Shown here piece after piece: positions 6,434-14,169 of a stretch of 15,123 nucleotides of DNA. Below the pieces are notes generated by a model. The model did no database searches and had not been told where the DNA came from. It was given only the letters and a program-made list of their open reading frames with translations. Both the position numbers and the translations under genes were made by a program. Origin of the DNA: an uncultured Prevotella sp. Its GTDB lineage: Bacteria > Bacteroidota > Bacteroidia > Bacteroidales > Bacteroidaceae. How positions within the stretch are numbered: position 1 is the first letter of the stretch; each line of letters begins with the position of its first letter. Location of the stretch: the NCBI GenBank assembly GCA_900762125.1, contig CAAFFL010000249.1, positions 1 through 15,123 of the forward strand. Direction: 5' to 3'.

Positions 6434-6472
6434 AGAGCAGTCCCTACAGGTTGGGGGCTGCTCTGTTTGTTG
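6434..6472 (+). terminator. Intrinsic terminator, probably bidirectional
   Basis: AGAGCAGTCCC (6434-6444) pairs with GGGGCTGCTCT (6454-6464): 11 pairs with one G-T wobble and a 9-base loop, followed by GTTTGTTGTTGG. On the minus strand the stem is followed by GCTTTTGTC, so it may also serve the converging AraC gene. Confidence 0.8.
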
Positions 6473-6520
6473 TTGGTTATATATTGAAGTGGTTATTGGG
6501 AAGCCAGTTGTCCTGACGTC

Positions 6521-7627
6521 CTACCCTTGCGCCCGCCACTCCGACGGTGTCATACCGATGACGTCGTGGAAGCAACGCTGGAAATAGGAGCGGCTGCTGA
6601 AGCCCGTGGCCTCCGCGATCTGTCCATTGTCCCAGTCGGGGTGCGCCTTCATCAGTCGCTGCGCCTCCTGGATGCGCAGGGCGGTGAGCCACTTGCTGAA
6701 ATAGGTGTCCTTCACCGTGCGCAGCCATTCGGTGAGGAGCGTGCGCGGCACGCCCATGTCGTCCGCCACGCCCTGCAGCGACAGTCCTGCGGCGGCATAA
6801 CGGCGGCGTTCCACCCAGCGGCGGACGGCACGCTCCACGCGTTGCTGCTCCACGGGCGGCATCGTCGGCTCCGCGGCCTGTGTCTCCGCGGCGGCGACAG
6901 CACGCTCGCTGCCTTCCTTCAGACCATAGTGCAGGCTGACGGTGCCATAGGACCCGACGACGCAGAAATACATCCCCGTGAAGATCAGCAGCCAATAGAC
7001 CAGATGGATCTCCAGCACGGGGATGAAGATGAGCAACGGGTTGAGGAATGCAATGGCGATGAGGCCCGCTGTGGCATAGAAGAGCATGCGGCGGTCCTGG
7101 TTTATCAGCGCATGGTCCGCAGGCTGCAGCCGTCCGCGGCGGATCAGGATGACCTCCTGTACATTATAATATATGATGGTGATGGCGAAGAGCACGGCAG
7201 AGATATACTGCGTAAGGTCGACGATGTGCGGGTCGGCGGTGCCCATCGTCGTGTCGGTGACATAATAGACCGCGCCGATGGTGAACATGATCAGGAGGTA
7301 GATGATGGGTCCCAGGGCGATGTCGGTGACGGTGAGGCGTCCCTGCCGGAGGATGTTGATGACGCTGAGGTTGAAGAAATACTGTGCCGGCAGGATGAAG
7401 ATGAGGCACACCAGAATGAAGAGGTCGCTGTCTAGGGAGAACTTCATCGCCATCGTGAGGATGCGCTCGACGATGAAGAAGACCATCAGGATGGTGGTGC
7501 CCGTGGCCAAGAGCAGCCGCGAGCGCCGGATGATGGTGTTCCACCTGATGCGCGCAGGGATGAGCCACGCCATCGTGATGGTCAGCATGGCCATCAGGAA
7601 AATGCCTATTGACGATATAATCCCCAT
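6521..7627 (-). CDS. AraC-family regulator with an N-terminal multi-span membrane domain
   Basis: This 368-residue protein has two parts. Residues 1-235 contain six or seven hydrophobic spans (for example ISSIGIFLMAMLTITMAWLI, LLLATGTTILMVFFIV, LFILVCLIFILPAQYFF, IYLLIMFTIGAVYYV, LFYATAGLIAIAFL, LVYWLLIFTGMYFCVV). A linker of about 30 residues rich in A and E follows. The C-terminal 100 residues are an AraC-type double HTH: LSLQGVADDMGVPRTLLTEWL, then QIAEATGFSSRSYFQRCFHDVIGMTPSEWR. It is likely a membrane-bound sensor that binds DNA from the inner face; the signal is unknown. Its start lies only 9 bases past a strong terminator, and no promoter of its own is evident, so expression may depend on read-through from the 39-codon gene. 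The divergent GH36 gene is a plausible but unproven target. Confidence 0.88.
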   Translation of the reverse strand: MGIISSIGIFLMAMLTITMAWLIPARIRWNTIIRRSRLLLATGTTILMVFFIVERILTMAMKFSLDSDLFILVCLIFILPAQYFFNLSVINILRQGRLTVTDIALGPIIYLLIMFTIGAVYYVTDTTMGTADPHIVDLTQYISAVLFAITIIYYNVQEVILIRRGRLQPADHALINQDRRMLFYATAGLIAIAFLNPLLIFIPVLEIHLVYWLLIFTGMYFCVVGSYGTVSLHYGLKEGSERAVAAAETQAAEPTMPPVEQQRVERAVRRWVERRRYAAAGLSLQGVADDMGVPRTLLTEWLRTVKDTYFSKWLTALRIQEAQRLMKAHPDWDNGQIAEATGFSSRSYFQRCFHDVIGMTPSEWRAQG

Positions 7628-7636
7628 AGTCTGACG

Positions 7637-7669
7637 AAAAAAGGACCGAGATCGCTGAGATCCCAGCCC
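7637..7669 (-). terminator. Intrinsic terminator / attenuator between the 39-codon gene and the AraC gene
   Basis: On the minus strand GGGCTGGGATC, loop TCAGC, GATCTCGGTCC, then at least six T residues. The stem has 11 pairs, three of them G-T wobbles. It follows the 39-codon gene by 34 bases and ends 9 bases before the AraC ATG. Confidence 0.8.
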
Positions 7670-7703
7670 TATTTAATTTTCAACTCAGTCATAGTTCAAA
7701 TGT

Positions 7704-7823
7704 CTAGTTATACCAAAGTTCTCCGCTGGTGAGAATCTGGCGACTCTCTGCCAGCATCTGCAACTTCTCCTCAACACGTTTGATGTCTTTGAAGATCTGC
7801 TGCTTCATCTCATTAATTTTCAT
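7704..7823 (-). CDS. 39-residue small protein or leader peptide
   Basis: The frame MKINEMKQQIFKDIKRVEEK continues LQMLAESRQILTSGELWYN to a TAG. It is charged and helical with a heptad-like pattern (I, M, I, I, V, L, M), suggesting a short coiled coil; no membrane segment. Support for a real gene: an AAAGGA Shine-Dalgarno at 7835-7830 six bases before the ATG, a consensus-like promoter at 7903-7934, and a strong terminator at 7637-7669. It is thus a complete transcription unit directly upstream of, and in line with, the membrane AraC gene. No family was recognised. It may be an independent small protein or a leader peptide whose translation governs read-through. Confidence 0.65.
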   Translation of the reverse strand: MKINEMKQQIFKDIKRVEEKLQMLAESRQILTSGELWYN

Positions 7824-7902
7824 AGGTAATCCTTTCTGCTAGAAGCGTTTAGTTAGACAATTATTTATTACTCACTCTGTACATCTCGTACATTGACGTT
7901 TG

Positions 7903-7934
7903 CAAATATAGGCAAAAATTCAATAGGTTGCAAC
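7903..7934 (-). promoter_or_regulatory. Promoter of the 39-codon gene
   Basis: On the minus strand GTTG (7934-7931), 20 bases, then TATATTTG (7910-7903). It matches TAnnTTTG exactly with a one-mismatch -33 box. The predicted start near 7897 leaves about 73 bases of leader. Between here and 8098 no equally good plus-strand promoter for the GH36 gene is seen; a one-mismatch TATTATTG lies at 7998-8005. Confidence 0.65.
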
Positions 7935-8098
7935 TTTTTTGCGCAAATATTTGTTTCTTTTCATCATTTTCGACACTTTCTTGCATGCTTATAACACTAT
8001 TATTGCAAAGTGAGCAAGAGATTCATTTTCTTGGCAATAAACGGGGAGCGGTGGGCGTTATCTTGATTAGAAACATTTAAACCAATAGCACTATACCT

Positions 8099-10309
8099 AT
8101 GAAGAAAGTCTTTACACTCATGACGACCTTGCTGCTCTGCGCCACGGCGATGTGGGCGGAGCGGGTGACCGTGACGGCACGGCACATCCAGATGATTATC
8201 AACGTGGAGAAGGGACAGGAACCACAGTTTGTCTACTTCGGCTCGAAGCTCTCCGCTGCTGACGCCAACGCCATCCCAGCACCCACCGGCGGACGCATGG
8301 ACGCCTACCCCGCCTACGGACTGAACACGCCCGCGGAGGCCGCCTTCGCCGTGACGCATGCCGACGGCAACTACTCCACAGCACTCGTCGCCACAGGCAC
8401 GGACACCCATGCCGACAAGGGCAGCACCGTGACGACCATTCACCTGAAGGACCCCGTCTACAACCTTTACGTCGACCTCTGCTACCGCGCCTACACGGAT
8501 GTGGACATGATCGAGGCGTGGACGACGGTGCGCAACCAGGAGAAGGGCACCGTCACGCTGCGACAGTTTGCCTCCGCGATGCTTCCCGTGCGACGCGGCA
8601 ACGTCTACATGAGCCACTTCTATGGCTCGTGGGCCAATGAGGCACAGCTCTGCGAGGAGGCGGTGACGCCTGGCGTGAAGGTCATCCAGAACCGCGACGG
8701 CGTGCGAAACTCGCATACCGACCATGCCGAGGTGATGCTCAGCCTCGACGGACGCGGACAGGAAAACCAGGGCGACGTCATCGGTGCAGCACTATGCTAC
8801 AGCGGCAACTACCGCCTGCGGATGGTCACCGACGACACGGAGTATCACTACTTCTTTGCCGGCATCGACGAGCGGAACTCGGACTACCATCTGAAGAAGG
8901 GCGAGACGTTCACCACACCCGCACTGGCGCTGACCTATAGCCGTGAGGGCCTCAGCGGCGCCAGCCGTAACTTCCACCACTGGGGACGGGAGTATCGTCT
9001 CTGCCACGGCAACCAAGTGCGGCCAATCCTGCTCAACTCGTGGGAGGGTGTCTACTTCGACATCAACCAGCAGGGCATGGACCAGATGATGGGCGACATC
9101 GCCTCGATGGGCGGCGAGCTCTTCGTCATGGACGACGGATGGTTTGGCGACAAGTATCCGCGCAAGACCGACAACTCCTCGCTCGGCGACTGGGTCGTGG
9201 ACCGCAACAAGCTCCCCGAGGGCATCGAGGGGCTCCTGCGCGACGCAAGGAAGCATGGTGTGAAGTTCGGTATATGGATTGAGCCGGAGATGACGAACTC
9301 TGTCAGCGAGCTCTATGAGAAGCACCCCGACTGGGTGGTGAAGGCTCCACGACGGGACGCAGTCCTCGGACGGGGCGGCACGCAGCTCGTTCTCGACCTC
9401 AGCAACCCGAAGGTGCAGGACTTCGTCTTCTCCATCGTCGACAACCTCCTGACGAAATATCCTGAGATCGCGTATATCAAATGGGACGCGAACATGGCCA
9501 TCATGAACCATGGCTCGCAGTATCTGCCGATGACGGAGCAGAGCCACCTCTACATCAAGTACCACGAGGGCTTCGCAAAGGTATGCCAGCGCATCCGCGC
9601 AAAGTATCCCGACGTGATCATCCAGGCCTGCGCCAGCGGTGGCGGACGCGCAAACTGGGGTGTGCTGCCGTGGTTTGACGAGTTCTGGGTCAGCGACAAC
9701 ACCGATGCCCTGCAGCGCGTGTATATGCAGTGGGGCACGAGCTATTTCTTCCCATCCATCGCCATGGCGAGCCACATCTCTGCTGCGCCGAACCACCAGA
9801 CATTCCGCGTCATACCGCTGAAGTATCGCATCGACGTGGCGATGAGTGGCCGTCTGGGCATGGAGATACAGCCGAAGAACATGACCGAGAAGGAGCGCGA
9901 GCAGTGCCGGAAGGCCATCGCGGAGTATAAGGACGTGCGGCCGATCATCCAGCTGGGGAACCTCTATCGCCTGCTGTCGCCCTACGACAAGAAGGGTGCC
10001 GCCAGCCTGATGTATGTCGATGACACGAGGGACAACGCGGTGTTCTTCTGGTGGAAGACGGAGACGTTCATGAACCAGCACCTGCCGGTGGTGAAGATGG
10101 CGGGCCTAGACCCTGCGAAGCACTACACCATCCACGAGCTCGACCGTCAGGACAAGGACCCGCTGTTCTGCGAGGGCAAGAGCTACAGTGGCCAGTACCT
10201 CATGGAGCACGGCCTCGACCTGCCCTACACGAACAATGTGGAGTGGAACGACCGCATGGCATGGGCCAGCCGCGTGCTGAAGATAAGCCTCTCTCCCCGC
10301 GAGCCATAG
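8099..10309 (+). CDS. Secreted alpha-galactosidase, glycoside hydrolase family 36
   Basis: This 736-residue protein hydrolyses alpha-1,6-linked galactose from substrates such as raffinose-type oligosaccharides or galactomannan side chains (family knowledge). A signal peptide is clear (MKKVFTLMTTLLLCATAMWA, cut before ERV), so it acts in the periplasm or at the surface. An N-terminal beta-sandwich spans roughly residues 22-310, the catalytic barrel about 320-640, then a C-terminal beta domain. Motifs: LLNSWEGVYFDI, MDDGWFG, YIKWDANMAIMN with the nucleophile D463, CASGGGRANWG, and WVSDNTDALQ with the acid/base D533. The 70-residue spacing between the two is as in characterised GH36 enzymes. Length is normal. 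The last seven residues (SLSPREP) and the stop are encoded by a palindromic repeat. It is divergent from the 39-codon/AraC unit. Confidence 0.95.
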   Translation: MKKVFTLMTTLLLCATAMWAERVTVTARHIQMIINVEKGQEPQFVYFGSKLSAADANAIPAPTGGRMDAYPAYGLNTPAEAAFAVTHADGNYSTALVATGTDTHADKGSTVTTIHLKDPVYNLYVDLCYRAYTDVDMIEAWTTVRNQEKGTVTLRQFASAMLPVRRGNVYMSHFYGSWANEAQLCEEAVTPGVKVIQNRDGVRNSHTDHAEVMLSLDGRGQENQGDVIGAALCYSGNYRLRMVTDDTEYHYFFAGIDERNSDYHLKKGETFTTPALALTYSREGLSGASRNFHHWGREYRLCHGNQVRPILLNSWEGVYFDINQQGMDQMMGDIASMGGELFVMDDGWFGDKYPRKTDNSSLGDWVVDRNKLPEGIEGLLRDARKHGVKFGIWIEPEMTNSVSELYEKHPDWVVKAPRRDAVLGRGGTQLVLDLSNPKVQDFVFSIVDNLLTKYPEIAYIKWDANMAIMNHGSQYLPMTEQSHLYIKYHEGFAKVCQRIRAKYPDVIIQACASGGGRANWGVLPWFDEFWVSDNTDALQRVYMQWGTSYFFPSIAMASHISAAPNHQTFRVIPLKYRIDVAMSGRLGMEIQPKNMTEKEREQCRKAIAEYKDVRPIIQLGNLYRLLSPYDKKGAASLMYVDDTRDNAVFFWWKTETFMNQHLPVVKMAGLDPAKHYTIHELDRQDKDPLFCEGKSYSGQYLMEHGLDLPYTNNVEWNDRMAWASRVLKISLSPREP

Positions 10310-10380
10310 GCTCGTTCGCCCCCTCCCAGCCTCTCCCACAGTTCCCCCCCTAAGGGGAGGGTCTCTTTTGGGAGGGGAGG
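10288..10380 (+). repeat. GC-rich palindromic repeat, copy A, at the 3' end of the GH36 gene
   Basis: CTCTCCCC, then the palindrome CGAGCC-ATA-GGCTCG (10300-10314), then CGCCCCCTCCC, followed by complementary C-rich and G-rich tracts up to GGGAGGGGAGG at 10370-10380. The stop TAG of the GH36 gene (10307-10309) lies in the palindrome's loop and right arm. It resembles copies B and C in order and spacing of blocks. Confidence 0.65.
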
Positions 10381-10397
10381 AATTACGAAGATAAACG

Positions 10398-10441
10398 ATA
10401 AGAGCCGCCACTTGCCAGTCATGGTAAGCGGCGGCTCTTAT
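10398..10441. terminator. Long bidirectional hairpin between converging genes
   Basis: ATAAGAGCCGCC (10398-10409) pairs exactly with GGCGGCTCTTAT (10430-10441). The inner CTTGCC/GGTAAG extends the stem with one wobble beyond a single A-C mismatch. It sits between the converging GH36 and phosphatase genes and probably terminates both. Confidence 0.8.
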
Positions 10442-10493
10442 TAACAATACCCAAGGGCATCACGTTAGCACAAGGGTAACACTAAACAAATCT

Positions 10494-10551
10494 CCCGCCC
10501 CGCATAGGGGAGGGGCACGCTAGCCAAGGGCTAGCGGGAGAGGGGCTTCCC
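10494..10551 (-). repeat. GC-rich palindromic repeat, copy B, at the 3' end of the phosphatase gene
   Basis: Read on the minus strand: CCTCTCCC, the palindrome GCTAGCC-CTT-GGCTAGC (10535-10519), then GTGCCCCTCCCC and a closing CGGGAG that pairs back to CTCCCG. The phosphatase stop TAG (10533-10531) lies in the palindrome. The block order matches copy A. Confidence 0.65.
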
Positions 10552-12000
10552 CACGCAGCTGTTCGGCATCTGGATGTGCAGCATCGCGCAGATCGTCGGG
10601 GCGATGTCGGTGATGTGTGCCTCTGCGGTGCTCTGCCCGTGCTGGACATGCCAGCCATAGAGCACGAAGGGGATATGGGCGTCGTAGGGGTTCCACATGC
10701 CGTGCGTCGTACCGATATAGTCCGCAGCGCCACTCGTCGTCTCCCAGCCGGCCTTCGCCACATAGAACAGGTCGCCGGAGCGTTTCTTGTTGTAGCCGTT
10801 GACGAGGCGCTCACGGATGGGCTGCGGAATACTGGTGTTGAGGACGTTGTCGTAGTCGACACAGTAGAGGATCGTATCGCTCTGCTCCACCGCCTCGCAG
10901 ACAGCACGCTTCACGTCGCAGAGCTTCTTGCCGGCAGCGGCGATGGCAGCGTGGTTGAGGTAGACACGGCCACTGTTCTCCTTAAGGAACAGCTTTTGGA
11001 TGCCCATGCTCTCGCCCACCTTATTAATAACAGGTCCCATGAGCTTCGAGAACTCCAGACCGCCGGCGGCCAACTTGTGCTGCCGCATGAGGTTCGGGTT
11101 GTGGCAGGCGCCATGGTCAGCAGAGAGGAACAGCAGATAGTTGCCCTTGCCAACTTTCTCGTCGAGGTATTTCAGCAGGCCCGCCACCTGACGGTCGAGC
11201 TCCATATAGACGTCGTGGTTCTCCTGACCGCGCGTGCCATAGGTGTGGCCGATGGCGTCCGTCGACGACACGCTGATGGCGAGCAGGTCGGTGACATCGT
11301 CCTGGCCCAAGCCCTCGCCGGCGATGGCAGCCTCAGCCATCTGGAACGTCTTCGTCACGCCGGACACGCTCGTCTTCACCTCCGTGCCGGGCTTCACCTG
11401 CACCTGTTTGTTCACCTGCTTCACCCAGTCGGGCAACTTGTCCATATAGTAGGTTGACGTGATGAAATGTCCCGCGGAGGAGTCCCACCAGTAGGCAGCG
11501 TTAGCGGCATGACCGGCTGGAAGGATCGACGCACGGTCCTTCAGCGCCACGCCGATGACCTTCGCCTGGTAGTCTGTGGCGATGCGCAGCACGTCACCGA
11601 TGCCCGAGGCGAGGAGGTTGCGCGGCGACACCTGACCTTCCCGGCTCTTGGAGCCGACGGCCTGCACGGTCTCGTCGGTGACGCTCGTCACCCACTTCCC
11701 GTTGAGGTAGAAGTTGTTACCGGCGATGCCCGTCAGCGCGGGAACGCTGCCGGTGTAGATGCTCGAGTGGCCGATGGCGGTCACCGTGGGCACATAGTTG
11801 ATTATCGTGTTCTCATAGCTGAAGCCTTCGTCGACGAGGCGACGCAGGCCGTCCTGCTGAAACTGGTCGTAATAATAATAGAGGTAGTCCCAGCGCATCT
11901 GGTCGACGACGAGGCCTACGACGAGTTTCGGCCGTTGCACCTGCGCCTGCATCGTCAAGCAGAGCGCGCAGGCGAAGAGGAGTGAAAGGATCTTTTTCAT
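10531..12000 (-). CDS. Exported PafA-type alkaline phosphatase (type I phosphodiesterase/nucleotide pyrophosphatase superfamily)
   Basis: With the start at 12000 the protein is 489 residues and opens with a signal peptide MKKILSLLFACALCLTMQA, cut near QAQ. The in-frame ATG at 12039 would add 13 polar residues ahead of the signal and is less likely. It is a two-zinc phosphomonoesterase. VVDQMRWDY gives a zinc Asp (D33), VPTVTAIGHSS the nucleophile threonine (T74), GIAGNNFY the Asn (N95), and VALKDRASILPAGHAA the Lys/Arg pair (K154, R156) typical of PafA-type monoesterases rather than diesterases. Further metal ligands are seen in SSTDAIGHTYG, SADHG and GTTHG. It would release phosphate from organic esters in the periplasm. 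It follows the ugd-like gene by 42 bases on the same strand, probably as one operon. The last residues PLSR are encoded by palindromic repeat B. Confidence 0.92.
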   Translation of the reverse strand: MKKILSLLFACALCLTMQAQVQRPKLVVGLVVDQMRWDYLYYYYDQFQQDGLRRLVDEGFSYENTIINYVPTVTAIGHSSIYTGSVPALTGIAGNNFYLNGKWVTSVTDETVQAVGSKSREGQVSPRNLLASGIGDVLRIATDYQAKVIGVALKDRASILPAGHAANAAYWWDSSAGHFITSTYYMDKLPDWVKQVNKQVQVKPGTEVKTSVSGVTKTFQMAEAAIAGEGLGQDDVTDLLAISVSSTDAIGHTYGTRGQENHDVYMELDRQVAGLLKYLDEKVGKGNYLLFLSADHGACHNPNLMRQHKLAAGGLEFSKLMGPVINKVGESMGIQKLFLKENSGRVYLNHAAIAAAGKKLCDVKRAVCEAVEQSDTILYCVDYDNVLNTSIPQPIRERLVNGYNKKRSGDLFYVAKAGWETTSGAADYIGTTHGMWNPYDAHIPFVLYGWHVQHGQSTAEAHITDIAPTICAMLHIQMPNSCVGKPLSR

Positions 12001-12042
12001 CTTGCTGTTGTTTTGGTTTTGTTTATGATATGTTTTCATGGT

Positions 12043-13374
12043 TCAGTCCCTCTCGAATATATCCCTCGTATACACCTTCTCCCACACATCGTCGAGGCAG
12101 GCGTCGTAGCGGTTCGCGATGATGGCGTGGCTCTTGGCCTTGAAGGTCGCGAGGTCGTTGACCACCAGACTGCCAAAGAACCGCGTGCCGTCCTCGAGCG
12201 TCGGCTCGTAGACGATGACCTCGGCGCCCTTGGCCTTGATGCGCTTCATCACGCCCTGGATCGACGACTGCCGGAAGTTGTCGGAGTTCGACTTCATCGT
12301 CAGACGGTACACGCCTACCACGGGCTGTGGCTTGACAGCCGACGGCTGATGGTTGTTGCCCCCCCGATGGCATGCCCAGTTGTATTCGTTGTTGTCGGAG
12401 TAGTCGTACCACCCCGCCTTCTTCAGCACCTGGTCGGCGATGAAGTCCTTGCGCGTGCGGTTGCTCTCGACGATGGCCTGGATGAGGTTCTCCGGCACGT
12501 CTTTATAGTTCGCGAGCAGCTGCTTCGTATCCTTCGGCAGACAGTAGCCGCCATAACCGAACGACGGGTTGTTATAGAACGAGCCGATGCGCGGGTCGAG
12601 GCATACGCCCTTGATGATCGCCTGTGTGTCGAGGCCTTTCACCTCTGCGTAGGTGTCGAGCTCGTTGAAGTAGCTCACGCGCAGCGCGAGGTAGGTGTTC
12701 GCGAAGAGCTTCACCGCCTCGGCCTCCGTGGTGCCCATGAACAGCGTGTCGATGTCGGGCTTCAGGGCACCCTCCTGCAGCAGCGCGGCGAAGGTGTGGG
12801 CAGCCTCATCGAGACGGGCATCACCGTCGGGACGACCAACGATGATGCGCGACGGGTAGAGGTTGTCGTAGAGCGCCTTGCTCTCGCGGAGGAACTCCGG
12901 CGCGAAGATGATGTTCTCGTTCTGGTAGCGCTCGCGCACGCCGGCGGTATAGCCCACGGGGATGGTCGACTTGATGACGATGATCGCCTGGGGGGCCACC
13001 TGCATGACGAGTTCGATGACCTCCTCGACATGCGTGGTGTCAAAGAAGTTCTTCTGCGCATCGTAGTTCGTCGGCGTAGCGACGACGACAAAGTCGGCAT
13101 CCCGATACGCCGCAGCACCGTCGGTGGTGGCGAGCAGGCCGGCAACATCGTCGGAGCCCTGTGGCGCATGGCCCACACGCGGCACCTTCGTCGGGTCGGA
13201 GAGGTACTTCTCGATGTACTCGTCCTGGATGGGCGAACGACGGTTATTGATGAGGTCGACCTTCTCCGGGATGACGTCCACGGCGGTGACCTGATGGTGC
13301 TGGGAGAGCAGCGTGGCAATGCTCAGGCCCACATAGCCCGTGCCCGCCACGGCAATCTTGATATTCTCTTTCAT
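12043..13374 (-). CDS. ugd: UDP-glucose-type 6-dehydrogenase (nucleotide sugar dehydrogenase)
   Basis: This 443-residue cytosolic enzyme oxidises a UDP-hexose to the uronate with two NAD+ (UDP-glucose to UDP-glucuronate for the family), supplying capsule or surface polysaccharide synthesis. The start MKENIKIAVAGTGYVGLSIA places the Rossmann GxGxxG at residues 11-16. Also seen are VVVATPTNYD, KSTIPVGYT, FAPEFLRES, and the catalytic Cys278 in GYGGYCLPKDTKQL; then VVGVYRLTMKSNSDNFRQSSI and a C-terminal domain ending RDIFERD. The upstream extension of the frame beyond 13374 is not coding. Residues 333-351 (WACHRGG...VKPQP) form a Gly/Asn/Pro-rich stretch that looks inserted just before VVGVYRL. 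Exact sugar specificity (UDP-glucose versus others) is not provable here. Confidence 0.9.
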   Translation of the reverse strand: MKENIKIAVAGTGYVGLSIATLLSQHHQVTAVDVIPEKVDLINNRRSPIQDEYIEKYLSDPTKVPRVGHAPQGSDDVAGLLATTDGAAAYRDADFVVVATPTNYDAQKNFFDTTHVEEVIELVMQVAPQAIIVIKSTIPVGYTAGVRERYQNENIIFAPEFLRESKALYDNLYPSRIIVGRPDGDARLDEAAHTFAALLQEGALKPDIDTLFMGTTEAEAVKLFANTYLALRVSYFNELDTYAEVKGLDTQAIIKGVCLDPRIGSFYNNPSFGYGGYCLPKDTKQLLANYKDVPENLIQAIVESNRTRKDFIADQVLKKAGWYDYSDNNEYNWACHRGGNNHQPSAVKPQPVVGVYRLTMKSNSDNFRQSSIQGVMKRIKAKGAEVIVYEPTLEDGTRFFGSLVVNDLATFKAKSHAIIANRYDACLDDVWEKVYTRDIFERD

Positions 13375-13394
13375 TGATCTGTTGTTTATGCTTG

Positions 13395-13428
13395 CAAAGA
13401 TAATAAAAAATGCTAAGGAATGAACAAC
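13395..13428 (-). promoter_or_regulatory. Promoter of the ugd-phosphatase unit
   Basis: On the minus strand TATCTTTG (13402-13395) matches TAnnTTTG; a GTTG lies 22 bases upstream (13428-13425), slightly wide. The predicted start near 13389 leaves a leader of about 15 bases before the ATG at 13374. Confidence 0.55.
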
Positions 13429-13445
13429 ATCTAAGGAAATAGTCG

Positions 13446-13453
13446 TAATTTTG
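13446..13453 (+). promoter_or_regulatory. -7 box directly before the TPR gene
   Basis: TAATTTTG matches TAnnTTTG and ends only 5 bases before the ATG at 13459, so transcription would start at or next to the start codon. No clear -33 box is seen. Confidence 0.4.
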
Positions 13454-13458
13454 TCGAC

Positions 13459-14166
13459 ATGAAGAAGATACTTTTTCGTACCCGCTTGCTCGCCGTGGCG
13501 CTCCTCCTGCCCGCGCAGGCCACCGCGCAGACACGGCAGGAGATGCGCGACTCGCTCGAGGACATCAACGATCAGCTGCAGTATCACCCGGACTCCGTCG
13601 GGCTGCTTCTCCGCAAGGCGGGGTGGAACATCCAGATGGAGCAGTGGCAGTATGCCCTGAACACCTACGACAACGTGCTGCGCATCCAGCCGAAGAACAT
13701 CGCGGGGCTCTACTACCGCGCCTTCGTCAACGACAAGCTCCACCGCTACAACTACGCCCGTGCGGACTACGAGTCGCTCCTCGAACAGATTCCGAACCAT
13801 TTCGAGGCACAGATAGGCCTGGCGCTCGTCAACCAGAAGGACCGACACTTCACCGAGGCACTCGACGGCATGAACCGTCTCGTAGCGGACCATCCGGACT
13901 CCGCCATCGTCTGGGCCATCCGTGCAGGCATGGAGGTGGAGCGTGGGATGTACGAGCTCGCCGAATACGACTATGGCACGGCGCTCTCCCTCACGCCCCA
14001 TGCCAAGGATGCCCTTGCCCCTCAGTTCAAGGACTATCTCCTTGCTCGTGCCGACGTACGCATCCGTCTCCGCCGCTACCGCGAGGCCCGTGAGGACCTC
14101 GACACCCTCGTCCGCCTCGGCACGCCCCGCGCCGCCCTCCGACAGTGGTACCATCAGCTGAAGTAG
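13459..14166 (+). CDS. Exported tetratricopeptide-repeat protein
   Basis: This 235-residue protein has a signal peptide (MKKILFRTRLLAVALLLPAQ, cut near ATAQ). About five TPR-like helical pairs follow from residue 45 to 225: LLRKAGWNIQMEQWQYALNT with IQPKN, then AGLYYRAF with YARADYESLL, AQIGLALVNQKDRHFTEALD, WAIRAGMEVERGMYELAEYD, and LLARADVRIRLRRYREARED. TPRs are protein-binding scaffolds. No enzymatic domain is present. It is likely periplasmic, with an unknown partner. It is divergent from ugd with 84 bases between starts. The ATG is almost at the predicted transcription start, so the message may be leaderless. Palindromic repeat C starts right after the stop. Confidence 0.85.
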   Translation: MKKILFRTRLLAVALLLPAQATAQTRQEMRDSLEDINDQLQYHPDSVGLLLRKAGWNIQMEQWQYALNTYDNVLRIQPKNIAGLYYRAFVNDKLHRYNYARADYESLLEQIPNHFEAQIGLALVNQKDRHFTEALDGMNRLVADHPDSAIVWAIRAGMEVERGMYELAEYDYGTALSLTPHAKDALAPQFKDYLLARADVRIRLRRYREAREDLDTLVRLGTPRAALRQWYHQLK

Positions 14167-14169
14167 AGG

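Noticed and set aside
8792..10081. 429-codon minus-strand frame opposite the GH36 gene
   Set aside because: Backward reading of GC-rich codons; no start signal, promoter or domain, and the GH36 catalytic residues are on the plus strand.
10576..11457. 293-codon plus-strand frame opposite the phosphatase gene
   Set aside because: No homology-like motifs; the phosphatase catalytic residues are complete on the other strand.
12001..12039. Start of the phosphatase at 12039
   Set aside because: It would put 13 polar residues ahead of a clean signal peptide. The ATG at 12000 fits an exported enzyme better.
12013..13377. 454-codon plus-strand open frame opposite the ugd gene
   Set aside because: The minus-strand protein has a full set of dehydrogenase motifs. 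The plus frame is rich in V, L, R, D and H as expected from reading GC-rich codons backwards, with no family features.
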